Shown: piece by piece, positions 18,188 through 25,954 of the stretch
How the letters are laid out: every line of letters begins with the position of its first letter
Numbering within the stretch: position 1 is the stretch's first letter
From: Novosphingobium flavum
Lineage (GTDB): Bacteria > Pseudomonadota > Alphaproteobacteria > Sphingomonadales > Sphingomonadaceae
Assembly: GCF_014230315.1 (NCBI RefSeq)
Contig: NZ_JACLAW010000002.1
Coordinates: forward strand, 1 to 64,000
DNA: 64,000 nucleotides
Reading direction: 5' to 3'
Notes under the pieces: model-generated
Seen by the model: the letters and a program-made list of their open reading frames with translations, nothing else
Told to the model about the DNA's origin: nothing
The model's database searches: none
Program-made: the position numbers and the translations under genes

Positions 18188-18822
18188 CCGAGGAAACACT
18201 AAGAGCCGAAGTCGCGACCACCTATGCCGAACTTGTCACCCGCGGCCTTTGCGTCGGCAGTGCGGGCAACGTCAGCGTGGCGACGGACTGCGGCATGCTG
18301 ATCACGCGCAGCGGCGCCTCCGCGGCGCTTTCCTCAGCCGATGTCGTGGCCTGCGATCTTGCCGGAACTCCGGAAGGCGAGCTTGCGCCTTCGAGCGAAT
18401 GGGAAATGCACGCGGCGCTCTACCGCTCTCGCTCCGATGCCCGCGCGGTCGTGCATACCCATTCGGACGCATGCGTGGCCCTTTCTGCTCTTGGGGAGCC
18501 CCTGCCGGCCTTTCACTATATGGTCCTTGGCTTCGGCGGGGCCGACGTTCGCTGCGCACCCTATGAGACGTTCGGCACACAAGCTTTGGCCACGGCCGCA
18601 GTGTCAGCCATCGCAGGCCGGACAGCGTGCCTGCTCGGCAATCATGGCATGATCTGCCACGGCCCGAACCTGAAATCCGCCTTGGAAACCGCGTCCCGGC
18701 TGGAAACCTTGGCCAGGCAATATATAATGGCGCTAAGTGTCGGCACGCCGCGCCTGCTGACGCTGGACCAAATAAGGGCGGCGCAAGAACGGTACCGAAC
18801 CTACGGTCAAGCGCGAGCATAA
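18184..18822 (+). CDS. Class II aldolase/adducin-family protein (OtnC/FucA-like)
   Basis: A metal-dependent aldolase-type protein of 212 residues. The expected Zn ligands are visible in VVHTHSDACVAL (two His) and GNHGMICHGP (His), and the catalytic acid in SSEWEMHAAL. It starts at GTG, overlapping the kinase stop (GTGA), so the two are translated together. The kinase/aldolase pair is a recognised module for four-carbon acid sugars, where the partner removes carbon dioxide or splits a C-C bond to give a triose phosphate. In this cluster it may process the non-nitrogen half of the imported compound, which is inference. Confidence 0.85.
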   Translation: MTEETLRAEVATTYAELVTRGLCVGSAGNVSVATDCGMLITRSGASAALSSADVVACDLAGTPEGELAPSSEWEMHAALYRSRSDARAVVHTHSDACVALSALGEPLPAFHYMVLGFGGADVRCAPYETFGTQALATAAVSAIAGRTACLLGNHGMICHGPNLKSALETASRLETLARQYIMALSVGTPRLLTLDQIRAAQERYRTYGQARA

Positions 18823-19803
18823 TTCAGTTTGACTGCGGAGGCTTCGTTATCCTGCAGCCCAGCTTCTCGGGTGGAGTTCTCCTTCCGCGTGCTAATTGTA
18901 TGGCCGTTCAAACTCTGGCTCTCGCGCATGTAACGGGGTATAGTGCCGCCAGACTATAGGCAGGGGATCAACCCACCGGGGCGAGGTTCTTCAACGTCGG
19001 CGCGAGATCCGGGACTTGGTCGGCAAGTCCCTTCATAACCATGATGCCCACCGCCGGCGGATCAGCAATATTCCGCTAATGCTGTATCGCACGGCACGGA
19101 CAAGCCGCCTGCCCGAATTGGATCGGTGCTGCAACCGTGCCGCCTGCTTTTGGTCCCGCTCTTGTCGACAGTTTGGAGGCAGAATTAGCCTGTCCCGGCT
19201 GCCGTTCACGGCGCCTGTCTGATTATCAGTTCATTTGGGGGCATTTTGACGTTCGAACTCGAAGTGAGACTGCATCCCGTTCCTGACGTGCTTGCCCACC
19301 GGGTTGTTGAGCATCTCGATGTAGATCCCGGAGGCCAGAGTTTCCTCCGAGATTTGAACCATGTTCTGGCCTTCGCCCTGGCTACCTGATCGAGGGATAT
19401 CGCAGCCAAGGGGAAACGCAGTAGCATGGTCCGGTGAATGCACAGTCCGAACATCGTCGCCCGAAAGGGTTGGAAGTGGAGCACTTTGAACCCCGGTGAT
19501 AAGTTCAAGGTGACAATGAACCCCATGCGGACGGTGGCCCAGCGGGCAGCATCGTTTCGGTTCAGATCTCCAATGGAACGGTGCTCATGAGCGCGGAACG
19601 CAATGACCGGGTTTGGTCTCATTGCAATGCTATTGACGTGAGGTAATCGAGACCGGAGTTTTCATATGCGCCGGCTTGAGTGAAGGACGCCAAAGCGGCA
19701 GCCGGCCAGTCAGTGACACCTCGCCCTGGACCAATCCCGGCACAGACCCGCCCAATGAAATGCTCCATATGGACTTCTTCGCGCCTCGCCCCACTGTAGC
19801 GGC
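18823..19803. other. Stretch without convincing genes, probable decayed island edge
   Basis: About 980 bases separate the catabolic run from the recombinase cassette. The longest reading frames are on the minus strand: 19206-19622, and 19231-19443 (70 codons, ending in a fairly protein-like stretch with GIYIEMLNNPVGKHVRNGM). I do not recognise either, and neither has a clear ribosome binding site. No tRNA, insertion sequence terminus or tRNA-Cys 3'-end copy was found here. Lower coding density and frame fragmentation suggest remnant DNA at the island junction. Confidence 0.5.
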
Positions 19804-20040
19804 ATGCGTGAAGACAGCGACGCCGAGCCCATCACCGACCTCATCCAGGGCCTGCTTCTCGAAGCCGGGCGCCTGATGGAGGACGAAAGCGTCCCACTGG
19901 CACTGGCCTTCCCCGGCGAGTCAGCCCCGATCGCGGCGCGCATTGCCCGGTTGCATCAAGTCGCCACGGATCTCCTCACTCTGGCGACCGCCGCACAGAC
20001 ACTCGCGTCCAGGCTCGGCGCCAGGTCCGACCCAGTCTGA
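19804..20040 (+). CDS. Small hypothetical protein of the recombinase cassette
   Basis: A 78-residue protein beginning MREDSDAEPITDLIQGLLLE, predicted to be largely helical and acidic at the N-terminus. It has no recognisable domain. Its position, in the same direction and just ahead of DUF3489, DUF2924 and a serine recombinase, is the reason to consider it real; I believe short proteins of this kind are common at such cassettes. No strong ribosome binding site precedes it. A role in recombination control is possible but unsupported. Confidence 0.5.
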   Translation: MREDSDAEPITDLIQGLLLEAGRLMEDESVPLALAFPGESAPIAARIARLHQVATDLLTLATAAQTLASRLGARSDPV

Positions 20041-20181
20041 CCCCACGAGCAGAATTCCCGCTCATCGGCCACATTCCATTCGACTTCGCTGCCACGCGAA
20101 GCATTGGTGTCGTCACTGGATCGCAGCGGCAACGCCCCGCTGTTGCCCCGACGGCAGGCGCGGTCGGGGCTCAGGGTGGTG

Positions 20182-20202
20182 GGAGCAGCACGGTGCTGCT
20201 CC
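20182..20202. repeat. Perfect 21-nt palindrome upstream of the recombinase cassette
   Basis: GGAGCAGCAC (20182-20191), a single central G (20192) and GTGCTGCTCC (20193-20202) form a perfect dyad. It ends 6 bases before the AAGGAG ribosome binding site (20208) of the DUF3489 gene. It could be an operator, a recombinase or accessory-factor binding site, or a 5'-UTR hairpin that limits translation. There is no way to choose from sequence alone. Confidence 0.5.
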
Positions 20203-20221
20203 AGCTCGAAGGAGACCACCG

Positions 20222-20773
20222 ATGACCCGCACAACACCTCTCAGCGACCTCCAGCTGATCCTGCTCTCGCATGCCGCCAAGACCAGCGGCGGAAGCGTGT
20301 TCCCTCTGCCCGATTCCGTCACCGATCGGCCCCGTGCCCATAAGGAGCTGGCGGCCCTGCTGGGCCATGGCCTCGTCGCCGAAACCGAGACATCCAACCC
20401 GGCGGCAAGCTGGCGCGAGGATGGCGACCTCCACTTCGGCCTCGTGATCACGCAGCAGGGCAATGCAGCTATCGGCCTTGGCGCGGACGATGCGGACGCG
20501 CCGGACAGCCCGACCGGGGACACGCCGCCAGCCGAGGACACCGAGAAGCCCGCCGCCGCACCGCGCGCGGTGCGCGACGGCAGCAAGATCGCCAACGTCC
20601 TCGCCCTGCTGCAGCGCGCTGGGGGCGCAACGCTGGCTGACCTGACCGAAGCGACCGGCTGGCTGCCACACACCACCCGCGCCGCCCTGACCGGCCTCAA
20701 GAAGAAGGGCCATGTCATCGCCAAGGGCAAGCGGGACGACGCCACCTGCTACAGCATCGCGGGAGAGCGGTGA
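20222..20773 (+). CDS. DUF3489 domain-containing protein
   Basis: A protein of 183 residues. The C-terminal 65 residues (DGSKIANVLALLQRAGGATL, then LTEATGWLPHTTRAALTGLKKKG) form the DUF3489 winged-helix-like unit, predicted to bind DNA. The N-terminal half (MTRTTPLSDLQLILLSHAAK) is a second conserved helical segment seen in longer members, and an acidic Pro-rich linker joins them. The start at 20222 follows AAGGAG (20208-20213). Its stop overlaps the DUF2924 start. With DUF2924 and the recombinase it forms a cassette found in many alphaproteobacteria, where it may be a recombination directionality factor or regulator. Function is unproven. Confidence 0.85.
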   Translation: MTRTTPLSDLQLILLSHAAKTSGGSVFPLPDSVTDRPRAHKELAALLGHGLVAETETSNPAASWREDGDLHFGLVITQQGNAAIGLGADDADAPDSPTGDTPPAEDTEKPAAAPRAVRDGSKIANVLALLQRAGGATLADLTEATGWLPHTTRAALTGLKKKGHVIAKGKRDDATCYSIAGER

Positions 20774-21192
20774 TGGCGAAGCGGTCCGCATCGCAGACCG
20801 CGCAGGCCGTTTCGGCGCTGGAGACCATGTCGCTCGGTGAGCTGCGCGCCGAGTGGCAGCGGCGCTATGGCCTGCCGCCCCGGCACCGCGCAGCTGACCT
20901 GCTGCGCCGGGTACTGGCCTGGCGCATTCAGGCCGATGTCCACGGCGGTCTCGATGCACCGACCCGGCGCATGCTGGAGAAGGATCAGGCCGGGGTGAAG
21001 ATCTCGCCCACCGCGGGCATGCGCCTTGCCCGCGACTGGGCCGGACGCCGCCATGAGGTCTGTGTGATCGAGAGCGGCGTGGTCTACGAGGGCTGCACCT
21101 ACGGCAGCCTCTCCGAGGTCGCCCGCCACATCACCGGCCAGCGCTGGAACGGCCCGCGTTTCTTCGGCCTGCGGCAGGAGAACGTCCGGTGA
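20773..21192 (+). CDS. DUF2924 domain-containing protein
   Basis: A 139-residue basic protein. The DUF2924 features are LGELRAEWQRRYGLPPRHRAADLLRRVLAWRIQ in the first half, and a C-terminal RDWAGRRHEVCVIESGVVYE followed by GSLSEVARHITGQRWNGPRFFGL, which looks like a small nucleic-acid-binding module. The ATG at 20773 overlaps the DUF3489 stop (TGATG), and its own stop overlaps the GTG start of the recombinase. Such tight coupling suggests co-expression and perhaps a complex with the recombinase. Biochemical function is unknown. Confidence 0.87.
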   Translation: MAKRSASQTAQAVSALETMSLGELRAEWQRRYGLPPRHRAADLLRRVLAWRIQADVHGGLDAPTRRMLEKDQAGVKISPTAGMRLARDWAGRRHEVCVIESGVVYEGCTYGSLSEVARHITGQRWNGPRFFGLRQENVR

Positions 21193-22814
21193 CGCTCGCG
21201 AAAACCCGCTTCCGCTGCGCGATCTACACCCGCAAGTCGACCGAGGAGGGCCTCGACCAGCAGTTCAACACCCTCGATGCCCAGCGGGCTGCCTGCGAGG
21301 CCTATATCCTGAGTCAGGCCGGGGAAGGCTGGGAATGCCTGCCCGAGTTCTATGACGATGGCGGCTGGTCGGGTGGCAACATGGACCGCCCGGCCCTCAA
21401 GCGCCTGCTCGACGATATGTCCAGGGGCCGGATCGACATCGTCGTCGTCTACAAGGTCGACCGCCTGACCCGCTCCCTGATGGATTTTGCCCGGATCGTC
21501 GAAACCTTCGACAGCAACAATGCCTCGTTCGTCAGTGTGACCCAGGCATTCAACACCACCAACTCCATGGGGCGCCTGACCCTCAACGTCCTGCTCTCCT
21601 TCGCCCAGTTTGAACGCGAGGTGACCGGCGAGCGCATCCGCGACAAGATTGCCGCCTCGCGGGCCCGCGGCATCTTCATGGGCGGCAATGTCCCGCTCGG
21701 CTATGACCTCGGCGACCGCAAGCTGGTCATCAACGAGACCGAGGCCGAAACGGTCCGGCATATCTTCGCCCGCTACCTCGAGCTGGGCTCGATCGTCGCG
21801 CTGGCGCAGGAACTCGACCGGGAGGGCATTCGCTCGAAACGCAGCACCGCCCGCAACGGCAATGTCCGCGGCGGCCTCAGGTTCACCTGCGGCGCTATCT
21901 CCCATGTCCTCCGGAACCGGGTCTACCTCGGTGAAGCGGTCCACAAGGGCGCTGCACACAAGGGCGAGCACGAGGCGATCATCCCGAAGAAACTGTTCGC
22001 CGCGGTCGAGGCCAAGCTTGCCGGCAACCGCCACCGTCAGGTTACCCGCAAGACCCGGGCCGCCGGCTGCCCGCTTACCGGCAAGCTGTTCGACGCCGAC
22101 GGCCATCCGATGCGACCGAGTTTTGGTCACGGGCGCGGCCGGAAGATCTACCGCTACTATGTCAGCGAGACGCTGCTCCCCAATGGCCGGATCGGGAATT
22201 CCGACAACATGGGCGGCCAGCGCCTGTCCGCCGAGCGGGTCGAGCGGCTTATCCTCGACCGGCTCGCCTGCCTGCTGCCGGCGGGCACCGTACCGCAGGA
22301 CCTGTTCGGGATGATCGAGCGGGTTGACTGCCGGGGCGAGGAGCTGCGGATCGCGATCGAGGCGGCTGCGCTGGCCGCCGACAACCGCTGTGACGACATG
22401 CTGGCCGGGCGGGCCCAGCAGATCGATCCCGCCGCGTGCATCGTCGGCAACCAGCTGCGGCTTTCGCTCGACGCCCGCGCTACCCGCCGCGGCAGGACCA
22501 TCCATGCCAGGGTCCATCTGCTCGACGATGCCGAAAAGCGGCAGGCGCTGGCCGACCTCGTTCGGGCCTCGCATCGCAAGCTGGCCGAGCTGGGCGCCTC
22601 TCCGCTTGATCCGGAGCACCACCACGAGATGACCCCGCCCGTCAATGAGTGGTCCCGGTTGCGGATCCCGGTCGGGTTTCTCGCGCCCGATATCCAGAAG
22701 GCGCTGCTGCAGGGCACAGCTCGGGCCGGACTTGATCCGGACCTCCTGCTCTCGCGGGACCTGCCGCTCGAGTGGGAGGCCCAGCGGCGATTTCTGGGGA
22801 TGCGAGGGCAATAA
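21189..22814 (+). CDS. Large serine recombinase (resolvase/invertase superfamily)
   Basis: A 541-residue recombinase. The N-terminal resolvase domain (about 8-155) has the catalytic serine in IYTRKST and the arginine-bearing YKVDRLTRSLMDFARI and FAQFEREVTGERIRDKI. A Recombinase domain (about 175-285, GYDLGDRKLVINETEAETVR) and a zinc-ribbon/coiled-coil region follow. It starts at GTG with AGGAG upstream and overlaps DUF2924. Large serine recombinases integrate and excise mobile elements between short att sites without host factors. It is full length and probably active, so it may mobilise the adjacent island. An antisense open frame of 570 codons is a shadow. Confidence 0.93.
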   Translation: MTLAKTRFRCAIYTRKSTEEGLDQQFNTLDAQRAACEAYILSQAGEGWECLPEFYDDGGWSGGNMDRPALKRLLDDMSRGRIDIVVVYKVDRLTRSLMDFARIVETFDSNNASFVSVTQAFNTTNSMGRLTLNVLLSFAQFEREVTGERIRDKIAASRARGIFMGGNVPLGYDLGDRKLVINETEAETVRHIFARYLELGSIVALAQELDREGIRSKRSTARNGNVRGGLRFTCGAISHVLRNRVYLGEAVHKGAAHKGEHEAIIPKKLFAAVEAKLAGNRHRQVTRKTRAAGCPLTGKLFDADGHPMRPSFGHGRGRKIYRYYVSETLLPNGRIGNSDNMGGQRLSAERVERLILDRLACLLPAGTVPQDLFGMIERVDCRGEELRIAIEAAALAADNRCDDMLAGRAQQIDPAACIVGNQLRLSLDARATRRGRTIHARVHLLDDAEKRQALADLVRASHRKLAELGASPLDPEHHHEMTPPVNEWSRLRIPVGFLAPDIQKALLQGTARAGLDPDLLLSRDLPLEWEAQRRFLGMRGQ

Positions 22815-22911
22815 CCGGCGGCAGTGGGTACCGCATCAAACCGCGACGCTATCGGCCGCCCAACGGTCCCAATTCAGAAAAGCGGAGAATGTAGAGTCGG
22901 CCTGGTCTCGG

Positions 22912-23610
22912 CTAATCGGACCGCGACCGCCGATAGCCGGCGCGCTGCGCTTCCTGCTCCGTGCAGAACATCGCCTCCGCGCGGGTGACATTATAGTATT
23001 TCATGCCAGGCAGATGGTAGATCCAATCGCCCCGGCGACTGTGGTTGCCCTTGATTGTGCAGCCGCTGAACCCTTCGGCGCGGCCAGGTTGAACCCGCCG
23101 CTGAGAGCCCATTGCAGCCGCGGGCGGTAGCTTGGCCATCCGATAGTCGGCCGGCGGCGTAAACTCGGACGCCCAAATCCCGAGCCTGCCGGCTTTGGCC
23201 CGGGCCTCTTGGCCCACATAAGCGTCGCTGTATGCGCGGTAGGCAACCGCCCAGCCATTCTCAACCAGGGTCTTGTTCAGCTCGAGGTATCCGGCTGAGC
23301 AGACCGCAAGAAGCCGGGCATGCGCATCCCGCTCGAAACCAGAACATTCGATCCGCTGATCCTGCACCAGAGAGGTCAGTTGGGTTTTGGCCTCTTGCCC
23401 GCAGGTCCAGCTTTGCCCGCCGCGCTGGCACGTCTGATCAAATTCTGGGGCGTCGATACCGACCAGGCGGACCTGCTGCCCGGCAACGACTAAGGAATCG
23501 CCGTCGATCACCGTTGCGGGCCCAGCGATGGTTTCCGCGAGCGTGGGCGCTGCTAACCCCGTAATGAGGACGCTGCCGAGTGCCACGTGGATGTTGCGAA
23601 AAGCAGTCAT
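22912..23610 (-). CDS. Secreted thermonuclease-family (SNase-like) protein
   Basis: A 232-residue protein. A signal peptide (residues 1-25, ending near PTLAETI) is followed by an SNase-like fold: VIDGDSLVVAGQQVRLVGIDAPE, then SFERDAHARLLAVC-like core residues written here as GFERDAHARLLAVC, and GWAVAYRAYSDAY. The Asp and Arg expected at the Ca site are present (IDGDS, VRLVGIDAPE, ERDAHAR). The C-terminal part (CTIKGNHSRRGDWIYHLPGM, then YYNVTRAEAMFCTEQEAQRAGYR) is a small cysteine-containing cell-wall or nucleic-acid associated domain often found with SNase. It is convergent with the recombinase gene and divergent from the helicase gene. Confidence 0.88.
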   Translation of the reverse strand: MTAFRNIHVALGSVLITGLAAPTLAETIAGPATVIDGDSLVVAGQQVRLVGIDAPEFDQTCQRGGQSWTCGQEAKTQLTSLVQDQRIECSGFERDAHARLLAVCSAGYLELNKTLVENGWAVAYRAYSDAYVGQEARAKAGRLGIWASEFTPPADYRMAKLPPAAAMGSQRRVQPGRAEGFSGCTIKGNHSRRGDWIYHLPGMKYYNVTRAEAMFCTEQEAQRAGYRRSRSD

Positions 23611-23676
23611 CGTGTCAGCCTAGATATCAGGGCTAGATGATCGATTAACAACAAATATCCGCGCGGCAAACTGGCG

Positions 23677-25683
23677 ATGCTTGCTTGGTTGGACCGTGTC
23701 AGGCAGGCCAGGTTGATGGACCGGGCTTATCTTTCACTCGCCGCGGGCGCGATAGGCCTTGCCAGCGACAACGAGCTCTATGGGCAGTTGGCCAAGAAGC
23801 TCCCGTTCGCCGTTGAGCCCACCCAGCGCGCAGCGTGGGAATACCAAATTGCGCACCTGCGGGCCCTCGCCCATGAATTGCCCCATGCACACTTCCTTCT
23901 CGAATTTCTAATCCCGCGGATGGGCCGGCGGGCGGACCTGATCGTGCTCGAGGCCGGAATGGTCTTTGTGGTCGAATACAAACTGGGCGCGCGACACTTC
24001 GACCGATCGGGGCTGGATCAGGTCTACGGCTACGGCCTCGATCTCAAGCATTTCCACGAGACTAGCCATGCCCGCCGGATTGTCCCACTCCTCGTGGCGA
24101 CGGAAGCGCCGGCCGCGCCAGGGCCGGCTCTGCGCTGGGATGAAGATGGCTTGGCCAAGCCAATTGGCGTGGCCCCGGCCGCACTGGCTCACACCATCAA
24201 GCAGATCGCGAGCACCTCTACCGAAGTGCACCTGGACGCCGAGACTTGGCTTGCCGGCCGTTATCGGCCCACCCCGACCATCGTGGAGGCTGCCCAGGCC
24301 TTGTACCGCGGCCATCAGGTGGAGGAGATCTCGCGTTCCGAGGCCGGCGCCGAAAACCTCACGGTGACCGCCGACTATATCGCAGCCGCAATTGAGACCG
24401 CCAAGCGTGAGCGAAGGAAGATCATCTGCTTCATCACGGGCGTGCCTGGATCCGGTAAAACGCTGGCCGGGCTAAACTTGGCCACCGCGCGGCAGCGTGC
24501 CCATTCAGACGAGCATGCAGTATTCTTGTCGGGCAATGGGCCACTCGTTGACGTGCTGCGTGAGGCACTCGCGCTCGATGCGGTCGCCAAGGCTCGCGAG
24601 GCCGGCAAGAGCACTTCCAAAGCCGTGGAGGAGCGCCGCGCCGCCGCGTTCATCCAGAACATTCATCACTTCCGCGATGACGCACTCGCAACCGCCGTCG
24701 CACCTGTCGAGAAGGTGGCGGTGTTCGACGAGGCCCAGCGGGCCTGGGACGTCGCGCAAACCTCCAAGTTTATGCAGCAGAAGAAAGGGCAGGTGGGTTT
24801 CGCCATGTCCGAACCCGAATTCTTGCTGAGCGTGATGGACCGCCACGAAGATTGGTGCGCGATCATTTGCTTGGTGGGCGGCGGGCAAGAAATTAACACC
24901 GGTGAGGCTGGCATCGACGAGTGGCTCCGGGCGCTCGAGCGGTCGTTCCCACATTGGCAGGCCCATGTACCGCAGACACTGACCCACACCTGCCAGGTTG
25001 CCGACGAGGTAACAGCGCCGGCGCTGCATCTCGCGACCTCGCTCCGCTCGTTTCGTGCAGAACGGCTGTCGGATTTTGTTGGGCACGTGATCAGCGGTGA
25101 TGCCGCTGCTGCCCGGCAAGTGCGGACAGAGCTCGACAACTATCCGCTGCTGTTCACCCGGGATCTCCGCGCGGCTCGAACCTGGCTACGGTCGCGGCGG
25201 CGCGGGCCAGAACGCGCAGGGTTGCTCGCCTCCTCCAACGGCTCCCGCCTGAAGCCCCACGGCGTGTTCGTCAAAGCCAAGATTGAGCCGGCAAAATGGT
25301 TCTTGGCCGCCACTGAGGACGTGCGTTCATCCGACGCGCTGGAAGACGCGGGCACCGAATTTGACGTGCAAGGACTCGAACTCGACTGGGCATGTTTGTG
25401 TTGGGATGCCAATTTGCGGCGGGCAAGCGATCGCTGGCAGGCCCTGCAATTCAAGGGCACAACCTGGCAGACCGTCAATGACGAGCAGCGCCAGCGTTAC
25501 GTCGCGAATTCATACCGGGTGCTGCTCACGCGGGCCCGGCAAGGGTTGGTGGTCTTTGTTCCCCAAGGCGAGAGCGCCGATGCGACACGCCCGCCCGCGG
25601 TCTATGATGCGATCGCCGCGTTTCTCGCACACTGTGGCTTCGCTGTGCTGCCGCCACTACCAGGCGGCCCGGGTGGCGGTTGA
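23677..25683 (+). CDS. PD-(D/E)XK nuclease-like domain fused to DUF2075 (Schlafen group 3) helicase
   Basis: A protein of 668 residues. The N-terminal 200 residues carry a PD-(D/E)XK-type signature: RRADLIVLEAGMVFVVEYKLG with Asp87, Glu100 and Lys102, followed by a tyrosine-rich helix. The rest is a DUF2075 helicase with Walker A GVPGSGKT (255-262), Walker B VFDEAQRAW and a late arginine motif YRVLLTRARQGLVVF. DUF2075 is now called the Schlafen group 3 helicase domain and is frequent in antiviral islands. The start at 23677 lacks a good ribosome binding site; an ATG at 23716 is an alternative. A role in restriction of foreign nucleic acid is plausible. Confidence 0.82.
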   Translation: MLAWLDRVRQARLMDRAYLSLAAGAIGLASDNELYGQLAKKLPFAVEPTQRAAWEYQIAHLRALAHELPHAHFLLEFLIPRMGRRADLIVLEAGMVFVVEYKLGARHFDRSGLDQVYGYGLDLKHFHETSHARRIVPLLVATEAPAAPGPALRWDEDGLAKPIGVAPAALAHTIKQIASTSTEVHLDAETWLAGRYRPTPTIVEAAQALYRGHQVEEISRSEAGAENLTVTADYIAAAIETAKRERRKIICFITGVPGSGKTLAGLNLATARQRAHSDEHAVFLSGNGPLVDVLREALALDAVAKAREAGKSTSKAVEERRAAAFIQNIHHFRDDALATAVAPVEKVAVFDEAQRAWDVAQTSKFMQQKKGQVGFAMSEPEFLLSVMDRHEDWCAIICLVGGGQEINTGEAGIDEWLRALERSFPHWQAHVPQTLTHTCQVADEVTAPALHLATSLRSFRAERLSDFVGHVISGDAAAARQVRTELDNYPLLFTRDLRAARTWLRSRRRGPERAGLLASSNGSRLKPHGVFVKAKIEPAKWFLAATEDVRSSDALEDAGTEFDVQGLELDWACLCWDANLRRASDRWQALQFKGTTWQTVNDEQRQRYVANSYRVLLTRARQGLVVFVPQGESADATRPPAVYDAIAAFLAHCGFAVLPPLPGGPGGG

Positions 25684-25954
25684 AAGGACACTGGAATTTA
25701 GGCGCACGACCTTTCTGGCATTGGCAATCCTACCGCGGGAACATCGCGTCCGATCGTCGCATCCGTCATAAATCCAACCGAGGCACTATCTGGTAAAGGG
25801 CGCTGCAGACCGACGGCTTCGTTGGGCGGTCCGGAACGGCTCCTATCGAACCAATCCGGGTCGAAGCTGCCCTTGGGGCAGCAGGGTTCATGAGCGCGCC
25901 GCAGACTTTCGGTTTGGGCGAATCAGCCCGTCTGGAATCGTCTGCGAAAGCTGA
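25684..25954. other. Short non-coding gap between convergent island genes
   Basis: This 271-base stretch lies between the helicase gene and the 3' end of the three-gene operon. It has no open frame with a ribosome binding site, no tRNA and no clear terminator hairpin with a T-tract. It marks a change in base composition, the DNA to its right being noticeably richer in A and T. Confidence 0.5.

Noticed and set aside
19231..19443. 70-codon minus-strand frame as a gene
   Set aside because: Its C-terminal half looks protein-like, but there is no ribosome site, no family I know and it lies in a fragmented stretch.
21099..22811. 570-codon open frame antisense to the serine recombinase
   Set aside because: It mirrors a gene with clear catalytic motifs, is low-complexity in composition and has no recognisable domain or ribosome site.
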